From NCBI RefSeq assembly GCF_008369325.1, contig NZ_VOBI01000033.1:1-32634 (forward strand): a DNA stretch of 32,634 bases, given 5' to 3'. The position numbers and the translations under genes were made by a program. This DNA is from Pseudomonas sp. ANT_H12B. GTDB taxonomy: Bacteria; Pseudomonadota; Gammaproteobacteria; Pseudomonadales; Pseudomonadaceae. Shown in pieces: positions 23,861 through 31,384 of this stretch. The notes below the pieces were generated by a model. The model was not told the origin of the DNA. It was given only the letters and a program-made list of their open reading frames with translations, and did not search any database. Each line of letters opens with the position of its first letter. Position 1 is the stretch's first letter.

Positions 23861-24661
23861 GTGTTTGATTGCTGGTTGAAGCGCTGGGACTTGGTGCCGG
23901 ACGGCAAACCGATCATCACGCCCGGCAGTTGTCTGCTGCCGGTGCGCATGGGTGATGTGCCGGCCATGTTGAAGATCGCCGTCGATGCCGAGGAAAAATT
24001 CGGCAATCTGCTGATGACCTGGTGGGGCGGCGAGGGCGCTGCCAGGGTCTTCGCTCATCACGGTGACGGAATGTTGATGGAGCGGGCCATGGGCCGGCAA
24101 TCGCTGATGCACATGGCACTCAACGGTCAGGATGACGAAGCCAGCCGGATCATGTGTGCGGCGCTGTCGCGTCTGCACGCGCCGCGGCCGTCACCGCCGC
24201 CTCCTTTGGTTCCCTTATCGCCATGGTTTCAGTCGCTGCGTCTGGCGGCTGACCTGCACGGCGGTATTTATTCCCTCAGTCTTGCCACTGCCGAAGCCTT
24301 ATTGGCCGATCCGCAGGACGTCGTGGTGCTGCACGGCGATATCCATCATGACAATGTTCTGGATTTCGGACCTCGGGGCTGGCTGGCCATCGATCCCAAA
24401 CGGGTGACCGGTGAGCGCGGATTTGATTACGCCAACCTGATCTGCAATCCCGAGTTGCCGACAGCGACTGATCCGCAGCGTTTTCACAGGCAGGTCGAGG
24501 TGGTGGTTGACGCCGCCAGGCTCGAACGTCGGCGATTGCTGCAATGGGTGCTGGCGTTTGCCGGACTGTCGGCGGCCTGGTTTCTTGAGGATAACGACCA
24601 CCTTGCAGCGCAAGGTCAACTGCAAGTCGCGAAACTCGCGGCTTCCTCGCTGGATGCCTGA
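23861..24661 (+). CDS. Aminoglycoside phosphotransferase family protein, APH(6)-like
   Basis: A protein of 266 residues with the kinase fold of aminoglycoside O-phosphotransferases, closest by eye to the APH(6)/streptomycin-kinase and hydroxyurea-kinase group. The catalytic loop is VLHGDIHHDNVLDFG, with the Brenner-type HGDxxxxN, and the metal-binding Asp is in AIDPKRVTGERGFDYAN. The N-terminal lobe has LLPVRMGDVPAMLKI with the nucleotide-contacting Lys. Chromosomal members often do not confer resistance, so the substrate is unknown. I prefer the GTG at 23861, which gives an N-terminus like family members; a GTG at 23834 overlaps the upstream gene and has AAGGAG only one base away. There is no terminator before the RsmX-like RNAs. 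Confidence 0.85.
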   Translation: MFDCWLKRWDLVPDGKPIITPGSCLLPVRMGDVPAMLKIAVDAEEKFGNLLMTWWGGEGAARVFAHHGDGMLMERAMGRQSLMHMALNGQDDEASRIMCAALSRLHAPRPSPPPPLVPLSPWFQSLRLAADLHGGIYSLSLATAEALLADPQDVVVLHGDIHHDNVLDFGPRGWLAIDPKRVTGERGFDYANLICNPELPTATDPQRFHRQVEVVVDAARLERRRLLQWVLAFAGLSAAWFLEDNDHLAAQGQLQVAKLAASSLDA

Positions 24662-24701
24662 CGCATCTAAGGGTTTTCGGAAGGACTTCTATAGCGAATG
24701 T

Positions 24702-24757
24702 CTTACACGCAATGGTAACTATTTCGCCTATTGCAGATTGGATCCGATGCGTAATCT
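24702..24757 (+). promoter_or_regulatory. Promoter and GacA-box half-site of the first RsmX-like RNA
   Basis: CTTACA (24702-24707) is the right half of the GacA upstream activating sequence TGTAAG-N6-CTTACA; the left half is poorly kept. The -10 element TAATCT is at 24752-24757, exactly 50 bp from the box start. The second copy shows the same spacing. Confidence 0.7.
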
Positions 24758-24762
24758 AGCCT

Positions 24763-24880
24763 CATCAACTGAAGCACAGGAAGTGCTTCAGGATCACGGA
24801 CGATCGACCATCAGCAAGGAACGCTACCGACAGGGAGTCGATAATGGTCTTGGGAAAACCCGCTTCGGCGGGTTTTTTTT
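24763..24880 (+). ncRNA. rsmX: RsmX-like small RNA, copy 1 (RsmA/RsmE-sequestering)
   Basis: About 118 nucleotides. It begins with the hairpin GAAGCACAGGAAGTGCTTC, whose loop exposes GGA, the classic RsmA/CsrA-binding layout. More GGA motifs follow (AGGA, CGGA, AGGA, GGGA, GGGA). A UUCG-loop terminator closes it. Such RNAs are switched on by GacS/GacA and titrate RsmA/RsmE, which relieves repression of exoproducts and secondary metabolism. The length agrees with known RsmX RNAs (about 119 nt). The start site is inferred from the -10 element. No protein is encoded. Confidence 0.85.
24855..24880 (+). terminator. Rho-independent terminator of RsmX-like copy 1
   Basis: AAAACCCGC pairs with GCGGGTTTT around a TTCG tetraloop, followed by a run of T. 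It is the 3' end of the first sRNA. Confidence 0.92.
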
Positions 24881-24940
24881 CGTCTGCTGAAAACTGCAAG
24901 TGCTACAAGAGTGGGGCGCCGTGGCTTGAATGGTCAAAGG

Positions 24941-24996
24941 CTTACACCGACCGGCGGGTATCTCGTCTTTTTCTGCTTCATTGATGTGTTTAATCT
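24941..24996 (+). promoter_or_regulatory. Promoter and GacA-box half-site of the second RsmX-like RNA
   Basis: CTTACA (24941-24946) and TAATCT (24991-24996) keep the 50-bp spacing of the first copy, while the DNA between them differs. This supports a functional constraint. The TGTAAG half is again degenerate. Confidence 0.7.
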
Positions 24997-25001
24997 GGAT
25001 C

Positions 25002-25116
25002 CATCAACTGAAGCGCAGGGAGTGCTCAGGATCAAGGATGATCGACCATTGGCCAGGACGGCCGTCGACAGGATGTCGAAAATGGTCTTGAGAAACCCGC
25101 TTAGGCGGGTTTTTTT
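25002..25116 (+). ncRNA. rsmX: RsmX-like small RNA, copy 2
   Basis: About 115 nucleotides, highly similar to copy 1 and 239 bp downstream of it. The first hairpin is AGCGC-AGGGA-GTGCT with a G-U pair and the GGA in its loop. Further GGA motifs (AGGA, AGGA, AGGA, AGGA) alternate with short stems, and a conserved AATGGTCTTG leads into the terminator. Base changes are mostly in stems or spacers, and the GGA motifs are kept, so the copy looks functional. It arose by tandem duplication with its own promoter. Confidence 0.84.
25093..25116 (+). terminator. Rho-independent terminator of RsmX-like copy 2
   Basis: AAACCCGC pairs with GCGGGTTT around a TTAG loop, followed by T residues. It ends 50 bp before the stop codon of the convergent inhA gene. 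Confidence 0.92.
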
Positions 25117-25165
25117 ATGTCTGGCGTAAAAGCCCGACACATTGGCCGGGCGCAATAGGTGCAAA

Positions 25166-25852
25166 TTACTGACGATCGAGTTTCGCCGCCACCCGTTCGG
25201 TGATTTCCGAGCGCAGCTTCAATGACCCGGCCGCACGCTTGCGGGCTTCCTCCAGCACGCCGACTGGCGCTGTCCCGGGGCTGCCCGAAGCAAACGGCGG
25301 CGCTGGCGCATATTCCAGCTGCAACTGCACCAGTTCCGCCGTGTCCTTATCGAACAATTCAGCTGCCAGGGTCAGGGCAAAATCGATCCCTGCGGTGATC
25401 CCTCCACCGGTCAGCAGATTGCCGTCGCGCACCACCCGGTCCTTCACCGCAATCGCGCCCAGTGGCTTGAGGAGTTCGTGATAAGCCCAGTGAGTAGTGG
25501 CGCGTTTGCCCTTCAGCAGACCGGCCGCGCCAAGCACCAGTGCGCCGGTGCAAACCGAGGTGACATAACGCGCATTGACAGCCTGAGCCTTGATGAAGGC
25601 AAGCGTCTCGTCATCCTCCATCAACGCCCCGACGCCGCTGCCGCCGGGAATGCAGATCACATCCAGTGCCGGGCAATCGTCGAACGTAGTGGTCGGTTTG
25701 AGCACCAGCCCGGTACTCGCGGTGACGGGCACCAGGTCCTTCCAGATCAAATGCACCTTCACGTCCGGCAGCGAGGCCAGCACGTCGTAGGGGCCGGTCA
25801 GGTCCAGTTGCTGAACCTGGGGAAACAACAGAAAACCGATCTGCAACGTCAT
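25166..25852 (-). CDS. inhA: Isonitrile (isocyanide) hydratase, DJ-1/PfpI superfamily
   Basis: A 228-residue cytosolic enzyme that hydrates isonitriles to N-substituted formamides. The residues known from the P. fluorescens and P. putida enzymes are at the same numbers: D17 in QLDLTGP, and the nucleophile C101 with T102 in TSVCTGALVLGAAG. The length of 228 equals that of the described enzyme, as I recall. I chose the ATG at 25852 for this reason; an ATG at 25867 would add five residues without a better ribosome-binding site. It is divergent from a GlxA-type regulator, with operator-like half-sites in between. The natural substrate may be microbial isonitrile metabolites (inference). Confidence 0.93.
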   Translation of the reverse strand: MTLQIGFLLFPQVQQLDLTGPYDVLASLPDVKVHLIWKDLVPVTASTGLVLKPTTTFDDCPALDVICIPGGSGVGALMEDDETLAFIKAQAVNARYVTSVCTGALVLGAAGLLKGKRATTHWAYHELLKPLGAIAVKDRVVRDGNLLTGGGITAGIDFALTLAAELFDKDTAELVQLQLEYAPAPPFASGSPGTAPVGVLEEARKRAAGSLKLRSEITERVAAKLDRQ

Positions 25853-25905
25853 GGTGTTTTTTCTCATGAAGTGGGGTGGACGGTTTTACTTTAGGCTCGT
25901 AGGAT

Positions 25906-25943
25906 TTGGCGTATATGCCAATAACCCCACGAATTACGCCAAT
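25906..25943. promoter_or_regulatory. Phased operator half-sites between inhA and its divergent regulator
   Basis: TATGCCAAT (25914-25922) and TACGCCAAT (25935-25943) are direct repeats exactly 21 bp apart, two helical turns. An inverted copy, TTTGGCGTA (25906-25914), abuts the first. Direct repeats on one helix face are typical of AraC-family sites. They lie 54-91 bp upstream of inhA, suited to activation. The likely binder is the adjacent regulator (inference). Confidence 0.6.
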
Positions 25944-25944
25944 C

Positions 25945-26928
25945 ATGCCGAAAACCATTCATGTGCTCGCCTTTGCCAATGTGCAACTGCTCGATGTTAC
26001 CGGGCCGTTGCAGGTGTTCGCCTCGGCCAATGACATTGCGCGGCAGCAAGGTTCGCCGCCGCCCTATGCGCCGTCGGTGATTGCCTGTGGTGGCGGGGCG
26101 GTAATGTCGTCGGCGGGGTTGGCGCTGTTGGCCGAATCATTGCCTGAGGAGGGCAGCGATACCTTGATCATCGCCGGTGGCTGGGGCGTTTACGCAGCGG
26201 CGGAAGATGAGCCGCTGGTGGCGTGGGTGCGTGAGCATGCGGCGGGGTGTCGGCGGGTGTCGTCGGTATGCACCGGGGCGTTTTTGCTGGCGGCCAGTGG
26301 CTGGCTCGACGGTCGACGGGTGGTCACTCACTGGACTCGCTGCGAGCAGTTGGCGCAGAAGCATCCGCGGTTGCGGGTCGAGCCCAACCCGATCTTCATC
26401 AATGACGGGCCGGTCTGGACCTCGGCCGGGGTGACCGCCGGGATCGACCTGGCACTGGCCATGGTTGAAGAAGACCTCGGCCGCACAATGGCGCTGGAGG
26501 TTGCCCGGCAACTGGTGGTGTTTCTCAAGCGTCCGGGCGGGCAGTCGCAGTTCAGCGTGACCCTGTCCCTGCAAAAAGAAGGTAACCGTTTCGACGAACT
26601 TCATGCCTGGATCAGCGAGAACCTCACCATGGATTTGGGCGTTCCGACTCTCGCTTTGCAGGCCGGCATGAGTGAACGCAGCTTCATCCGTCATTATCGC
26701 GTCGACACTGGCCAGACCCCGGCCCGGGCCATCGAACTGATTCGGGTCGAGACGGCGCGCCGGTTGCTCAGCGATACCGGCGTGTCGATCAAGCGTGTTG
26801 CGGTGCAATGCGGTTTCGGCAGTGAAGAGACGTTGCGCCGCAGTTTTCTGCGGGCCATGGGGGTGACCCCGCAAGCCTACCGCGAGCGGTTTTCCGTCAG
26901 CGCTCCAGCAGATCCAGTAATGCCTTGA
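25945..26928 (+). CDS. GlxA-family transcriptional regulator (DJ-1/PfpI domain plus AraC HTH)
   Basis: A protein of 327 residues from the ATG at 25945. The N-terminal DJ-1/PfpI-like domain covers about residues 1-175 and includes VSSVCTGAFLLAASGWLDGRRVVTHW. The C-terminal AraC-type DNA-binding domain, about 215-320, includes LALQAGMSERSFIRHYR and VAVQCGFGSEETLRRSF. The sensor domain resembles the isonitrile hydratase next door, so enzyme and sensor probably share an ancestor. The divergent layout points to control of inhA (inference). In-frame starts at 25906 and 25915 are possible, but they lie inside the operator-like repeats. The 3' end overlaps the convergent hydrolase gene by 32 bp. Confidence 0.88.
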   Translation: MPKTIHVLAFANVQLLDVTGPLQVFASANDIARQQGSPPPYAPSVIACGGGAVMSSAGLALLAESLPEEGSDTLIIAGGWGVYAAAEDEPLVAWVREHAAGCRRVSSVCTGAFLLAASGWLDGRRVVTHWTRCEQLAQKHPRLRVEPNPIFINDGPVWTSAGVTAGIDLALAMVEEDLGRTMALEVARQLVVFLKRPGGQSQFSVTLSLQKEGNRFDELHAWISENLTMDLGVPTLALQAGMSERSFIRHYRVDTGQTPARAIELIRVETARRLLSDTGVSIKRVAVQCGFGSEETLRRSFLRAMGVTPQAYRERFSVSAPADPVMP

Positions 26929-27799
26929 TCGTCGCCTCGGGCGCTTCTTCGGGAATGTTATGCCCGACGCCCGCCAACACTCGCCGCTCGTATGGCCCGG
27001 TAAAATGCTCGACATCCTCATCGATCTCCGTTGCCGGGCCGACGCCATCGTCAGCACCGCACAGGGAAATCGTCGGCACGCTGATCGGCGGCTGTTGGGT
27101 CAGCGCTTCTTCGATCCACTCAAGCGCCGGGTCGCCTGGCGTATACATGAAGCGATGACGATACGAGTGAATCACCACCTCGACGAAATCCGGGTTGTCG
27201 AAGGCGGGTGCGCTCCGCGGGTACAACTCAGGGCCTTTGGCCCAAGTCGGCGACCACAGCTGCCAGAGCAATTGGCACAAGTCCCGGCGGTTTTCGGTCA
27301 AGCCTTCGACGCCGCGAGGCGTGTGGAAATAGAACTGATACCAGAGGCGGTGTTCGGTTTCCGGGGCCCGTGCTCGGGTTGAATCGGGAATGTTCTGAAG
27401 GTTGTAACCGTCGCCGGTCACCAGGCAGCGAACCCGCGCCGGCCACAGCGCTGCAACGATGCACGCCGCCCGCCCGCCCCAGTCGTAGCCGCACAGGGTG
27501 GCTTGCTGAATGGCCAAAGCATCCATCAAATCCAAAAGGTCCTGGGCGAGAGCGGCTTGCTGGCCGGAGCGCACGATGTCGAGGCTGTTGAAACGGGTCG
27601 GGCCGTAGCCGCGCAGGTACGGGACGATGACGCGGTAGCCCTTTGCGGCCAGGGCCGGGGCGATTTCGTCGTACCCGCGAGGAGAGTAGGGGAAGCCGTG
27701 GAGAAGAATGACGGCTTCCCCGGTGGCGGGGCCGTGTTCTTCGTAGGCGAGAGTCAAACTTGGGGTTTGGGTGAATTGGATCAGTGGGTCATTGTTCAT
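26897..27799 (-). CDS. Alpha/beta hydrolase, epoxide-hydrolase / haloalkane-dehalogenase type
   Basis: A 300-residue alpha/beta-hydrolase. The oxyanion loop is LLHGFPYSPRGYDEI. The nucleophile elbow CGYDWGGRAA carries Asp rather than Ser, as in soluble epoxide hydrolases and dehalogenases. The later acid is in CGADDGVGPATEI, and the catalytic His is in AGVGHNIPEEAP. The reaction is therefore hydrolysis through an ester intermediate, on an epoxide or an organohalide; the substrate is unknown. The ATG at 27799 has GGAGAG upstream. Its 3' end overlaps the convergent regulator gene by 32 bp, so both messages are complementary there. Confidence 0.9.
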   Translation of the reverse strand: MNNDPLIQFTQTPSLTLAYEEHGPATGEAVILLHGFPYSPRGYDEIAPALAAKGYRVIVPYLRGYGPTRFNSLDIVRSGQQAALAQDLLDLMDALAIQQATLCGYDWGGRAACIVAALWPARVRCLVTGDGYNLQNIPDSTRARAPETEHRLWYQFYFHTPRGVEGLTENRRDLCQLLWQLWSPTWAKGPELYPRSAPAFDNPDFVEVVIHSYRHRFMYTPGDPALEWIEEALTQQPPISVPTISLCGADDGVGPATEIDEDVEHFTGPYERRVLAGVGHNIPEEAPEATIKALLDLLER

Positions 27800-27833
27800 T
27801 TGACTCTCCAGAATGGCTGTTTTGGCCTGCTTT

Positions 27834-28223
27834 CTAGACTTCGACTTCCGCCACCTGATTGAAATACTTCGCCCGATCCGGTGTAAACGTCACCACCATC
27901 CGGGTCCGTGAACAGGTCAGCGCCAATTCTTCCCCCAAATCAACATCCAGATTTTCCCCACGCAAACCCTGCCATTGAGCCAGGTATTTGAGGGAACCGT
28001 ATTTTTCGAGTTTCTTCAGGCTGCGACTGACACCACCCTTCCAGCCCAGCACCGGCAGTTCGCCGGCAAGACACCGTTGGGAAAGTTCGGGGAATCGGGT
28101 GGCGCGTTGGCGGCCGATTTCCCAGCATTTGATCAGGCCTTTGTCCTGGGCTTCCCACAATTGATCGCGGTTGAGGCCGGATCGGAGTGGGGTGTCGATG
28201 TTGCGGTGGATACGCTGGGACAT
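27834..28223 (-). CDS. Hypothetical basic protein, unrecognised
   Basis: A 129-residue protein from the ATG at 28223, which has AAGGA upstream. An open frame extends further 5', but that part is low in coding character and has no ribosome-binding site. The sequence is soluble and moderately basic, with no signal peptide and no membrane segment. The central part (LGWKGGVSRSLKKLEKYGSLKYLAQW) looks helical, and the C-terminus (LALTCSRTRMVVTFTPDRAKYF) looks like strand. I recognise no family. It lies upstream of the hydrolase gene on the same strand with 34 bp between them, so they may share a transcript. Confidence 0.7.
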   Translation of the reverse strand: MSQRIHRNIDTPLRSGLNRDQLWEAQDKGLIKCWEIGRQRATRFPELSQRCLAGELPVLGWKGGVSRSLKKLEKYGSLKYLAQWQGLRGENLDVDLGEELALTCSRTRMVVTFTPDRAKYFNQVAEVEV

Positions 28224-28461
28224 TCTGGTTCCTTGAATTCGGGTTTTGTTGGTCAGCTCCGCTGTACCCGTTGACGTTCGATGGTAGGTGGGGATGTAAC
28301 GGCTGGCAACAAACGATTTTCCGGCTTGTTTCGTAGTGATCAGGCAGGTTTGTTTAATAGTCGTAGGGCTTTGGCCTATGCCGGCCATCGTTTCTTTCGT
28401 CGGTATTCAGTCAGTCTTGTGTTGTTGCTGTCGGCCCCTTCGCGAAAGAGGCAACCCGGTC

Positions 28462-30288
28462 TCAAGGCTGCCAGTAAGTCTTATCCCCACTCAATTTCCG
28501 ATCCAGAAAACACGCCGCGCTGATCAGCGCCAGATGCGTCAACGCTTGCGGCGTATTGCCCAGATGTCGCGCATGGCTGTCGAACTCTTCGGCGTACAAC
28601 CCCAGCGGGTTCGCATACCTCAGCAACTGTTCAAACTCCAGATGCGCCTTTTCCACCTGACCGGCGCGGGCCAGGCATTCGACGTACCAGAACGAGCACG
28701 CGGCGAACGCGCCTTCGGTGCCGGCGAGGCCGTCGATCTGCGTGTCTTCGTTGCGATAGCGGTAGACCATGCCGTCGCGCACCAGGGTTTTCTGGATGGC
28801 TTCGAGGGTCGAGAGCCAGCGCGGATCCTTGGCGCTGACGAAACGCACCAGCGGCATCAACAGCATCGAACCGTCGAGCGCGGTACCACCCTTGTATTGA
28901 ACGAAATGCCCGTGTTCTTCGTTCCAGAAGTTTTCCCAGATGTCGGCGTAGATTGCCTGGCGGGTCTGGTCCCAACGGGCGAACGGGGCGGGCAGGGAGC
29001 GTTTTGAGGCCAGGCGAATGGCCCGGTCCAGCGCCACCCAGCACATCAGTCGCGAGTGCAAAAAGTGATGTTGCTCGCCACGCATTTCCCAGATGCCGAC
29101 GTCTTCTTGTTCCCAGGTTTCGCAGACCTGATCGACTACTTCCACGGCGTGTTTCCAGCCTTCATGGGAGATGGCGTCGCCGTATTTGTTGACCAGGTAC
29201 ACCGCGTCCATCAGCTCGCCGAAGATGTCGAGCTGGACCTGATCGTAAGCCTGATTGCCGATGCGCACCGGTGTCGCGCCGCCATGGCCGGACAGGTGCG
29301 GGAGTTCGGATTCCGGCAGTTCCTGTCGGCCGTCGATGGCGTAGAGGATGTTCAGTTTCATCGACTTGCCGTGGCAATCACTGACTCTGCCACGCAACCA
29401 GCGCATGTAATCGTTGGCTTCCTGGACGAAACCCAGGCGCATAAACGCGTAAACCGTGAACGAGGCGTCGCGAATCCAGGTGTAGCGGTAATCCCAATTG
29501 CGCTCACCGCCGGATGTTTCCGGCAGGCCGAAGGTCGCCGCGGCGAGGATCGCGCCGTGTTTGCGCGAGGTCAGCAGCTTGAGGGCCAACGCCGAGCGGT
29601 TGACCATCTCCCGCCAGCGACCGCGGTAGTTGGACTGGCCGATCCAGTCGCGCCAGAACTTCAGCGTGCGTTCCAGGCACAGCGCCGCGGCGCCTTCCTG
29701 GAAGCGCGGATCGTCGATGCCGCCGAGCAGGAACTCGGCGCTCTGGTCCTGTTCGAGGGTAAATTCGGCGACTGCCGCGTTGCTATCGATGCTTAAGGAT
29801 TGATCCGAAGACAGGCGCAGGGAAGGCTGGTTGGCAGCCTCGAACGTCACGTCCTTTTGATCCATGCGCGCGCGGGTCTTGGCGCGCGCGTAGTCATGAC
29901 GCACGGCGCAGCGCATGTGAAACGTCGCTTGGCCACTGACCACCCGTACCCGGCGCATCAATATCGGCGAGTCATCCTCGCTGTCGCCGACGGGCAGCAG
30001 GTCGGTGACTTCGACCACCGCGCGGTCGCTCAGCCAACGGGTTTGCAGCACGTTGGTGTCGGGCAGATAAATCTGTTCGCGGCGGGCATCTGGCAGGTCC
30101 GGTGACAGTTGAAAAATACCGGCCTCGGGCGTGTCCAGCAGCGAACAGAAGATCGACGGGCTATCGAATTCCGGCCAGCAAAAAAAGTCCACACTGCCCT
30201 TGTCATTGACCAGTGCCGCACTGCGCATGTCGCCGATGATGCCGTGGGCGTCGATGGCGCTTTGTCGTTCGAGATGATGATCAGCCAT
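28462..30288 (-). CDS. Glycoside hydrolase family 15 protein (glucoamylase/trehalase-like)
   Basis: A 608-residue protein. An N-terminal beta-sandwich domain (AIDAHGIIGDMRSAALVNDKG, about residues 10-200) precedes an (alpha/alpha)6 barrel. The barrel includes RNWDYRYTWIRDASFTVYAF and, near the C-terminus, TEGAFAACSFWYVECLARAG, regions that carry substrate-binding and catalytic acids in GH15. Related bacterial proteins act on trehalose, maltose or longer alpha-glucans; the product is glucose in each case. There is no signal peptide, so the enzyme is cytosolic. Its ATG overlaps the stop of the upstream SDR gene by 8 bp, which shows translational coupling. Confidence 0.92.
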   Translation of the reverse strand: MADHHLERQSAIDAHGIIGDMRSAALVNDKGSVDFFCWPEFDSPSIFCSLLDTPEAGIFQLSPDLPDARREQIYLPDTNVLQTRWLSDRAVVEVTDLLPVGDSEDDSPILMRRVRVVSGQATFHMRCAVRHDYARAKTRARMDQKDVTFEAANQPSLRLSSDQSLSIDSNAAVAEFTLEQDQSAEFLLGGIDDPRFQEGAAALCLERTLKFWRDWIGQSNYRGRWREMVNRSALALKLLTSRKHGAILAAATFGLPETSGGERNWDYRYTWIRDASFTVYAFMRLGFVQEANDYMRWLRGRVSDCHGKSMKLNILYAIDGRQELPESELPHLSGHGGATPVRIGNQAYDQVQLDIFGELMDAVYLVNKYGDAISHEGWKHAVEVVDQVCETWEQEDVGIWEMRGEQHHFLHSRLMCWVALDRAIRLASKRSLPAPFARWDQTRQAIYADIWENFWNEEHGHFVQYKGGTALDGSMLLMPLVRFVSAKDPRWLSTLEAIQKTLVRDGMVYRYRNEDTQIDGLAGTEGAFAACSFWYVECLARAGQVEKAHLEFEQLLRYANPLGLYAEEFDSHARHLGNTPQALTHLALISAACFLDRKLSGDKTYWQP

Positions 30289-31081
30289 TGCCGCGAAACT
30301 CCGGATAGAGGCTCATGCCGCCGTCGATGAACAGGGTGGTACCAACGATGTAGTCGGACGCATCGGAGGCCAGAAAGACCACCGCGTTGGCGATGTCCTC
30401 GACATCGCCAACGCGGCCATAAGGGATGAGTTTGAGCAGTTCCTGCTCGTGCTCGCCTTCGGTGGCGGCTCGGTTGATCGCCGTACGAATCGCCCCCGGC
30501 GCGATGCCGTTGATACGGATTCGCTGGTGGCTGACTTCCTGGGCGAGGGTTTGCATCAGCATGTCGACGCCACCCTTGGACGCGGCGTAATTGACGTGGC
30601 CGGCCCAAGGGATCCGCTGGTGCACCGAGCTCATGTGGATGATTTTGCCGGCGGACCGGGACACGCCTTCGCGAACACCTTGCTGGTTGAAAATGCGCAG
30701 CGCGGCGCGGGCGCAGAGGAACTGGCCGGTGAGGTTGACGCCAATCACCTGATTCCAGTCGGCGAGGCTCATGTCCACGGCTGGCGCGTCTTTTTGCATG
30801 CCTGAGTTGGCGACCAGAATGTCCAGGAAACCGAAAGCTTCGAGGGTTTGCGCGAACAACCGTTCGACGTCTGCTTCCTTCGAAACGTCGGCGCCAATGG
30901 CGATAGCGCGACCGCCTTCAGCATTGATCTGCCGGGCCAGTTCCTCAGCGGGAGTGGCCTGGGAATTGTAGTTGATCACCACGGCGGCACCGGCGGCGGC
31001 CAGTGCCTTGGCCGATCCGGCGCCGATGCCGGAACTGGCACCGGTAACGAGGGCTACTTGTTGGTCGAGGGAAATCTGCAT
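30281..31081 (-). CDS. SDR-family dehydrogenase, glucose 1-dehydrogenase-like
   Basis: A 266-residue short-chain dehydrogenase/reductase. The coenzyme motif TGASSGIGAGSAKAL is at the N-terminus, followed by the NSGM variant of the NNAG motif. Catalytic residues are Ser in HMSSVHQRIPW and Tyr-Lys in VNYAASKGG. The end, TTLFIDGGMSLYPEF, is typical of glucose 1-dehydrogenases. It is coupled to the GH15 gene, so glucose released by GH15 could be oxidised to gluconolactone here (inference). The ATG at 31081 is preferred; a GTG at 31087 is an alternative. The ribosome-binding site is weak in both cases. Confidence 0.88.
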   Translation of the reverse strand: MQISLDQQVALVTGASSGIGAGSAKALAAAGAAVVINYNSQATPAEELARQINAEGGRAIAIGADVSKEADVERLFAQTLEAFGFLDILVANSGMQKDAPAVDMSLADWNQVIGVNLTGQFLCARAALRIFNQQGVREGVSRSAGKIIHMSSVHQRIPWAGHVNYAASKGGVDMLMQTLAQEVSHQRIRINGIAPGAIRTAINRAATEGEHEQELLKLIPYGRVGDVEDIANAVVFLASDASDYIVGTTLFIDGGMSLYPEFRGNG

Positions 31082-31185
31082 GAACACTAGCGTCTTGAAA
31101 TGAGGGCCTAATTAGCTGACTAGCGGGCGGTGATGAGAGTTCACGCCGAACCGTGAAAGTTTCTTCACCTGACCACCTGACCCCC

Positions 31186-31290
31186 GATCGTTCCCACGCT
31201 CTGCGTGGGAATGCCTCACCGGACGCTCCGAGTCCATTCGGGACGCAGAGCGTCCCAGGGTGCATTCCCACGCGGAGCGTGGGAACGATC
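31186..31290. repeat. Composite palindromic intergenic repeat (105 bp)
   Basis: Two 29-bp arms (31186-31214 and 31262-31290) are inverted copies with few differences, and each arm also forms its own hairpin (TTCCCACGC with GCGTGGGAA). The centre holds a further pair, GGACGCTCC and GGGACGCAGAGCGTCCC. This is a common Pseudomonas intergenic element and a different family from the REPINs above. It fills much of the 303-bp gap between the divergent SDR and MFS genes; I see nothing else clear there. Confidence 0.85.
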
Positions 31291-31384
31291 AACTTGTGGG
31301 GCCTTCACATTCAACCAACAATTGGCTGCTTTCCCCTCAATCAAGCTTATGGCAACTTGCAGGCCCTTGTTGAGACCTGCACCT

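Noticed and set aside
24880..24935. Possible small gene between the two RsmX-like RNAs
   Set aside because: No ribosome-binding site and no plausible protein. The bases are explained as spacer and promoter DNA of the second RNA.
31205..31384. 60-codon N-terminal extension of the MFS transporter
   Set aside because: It translates the palindromic repeat and precedes the first membrane helix without homology. The ATG at 31385 is the better start.
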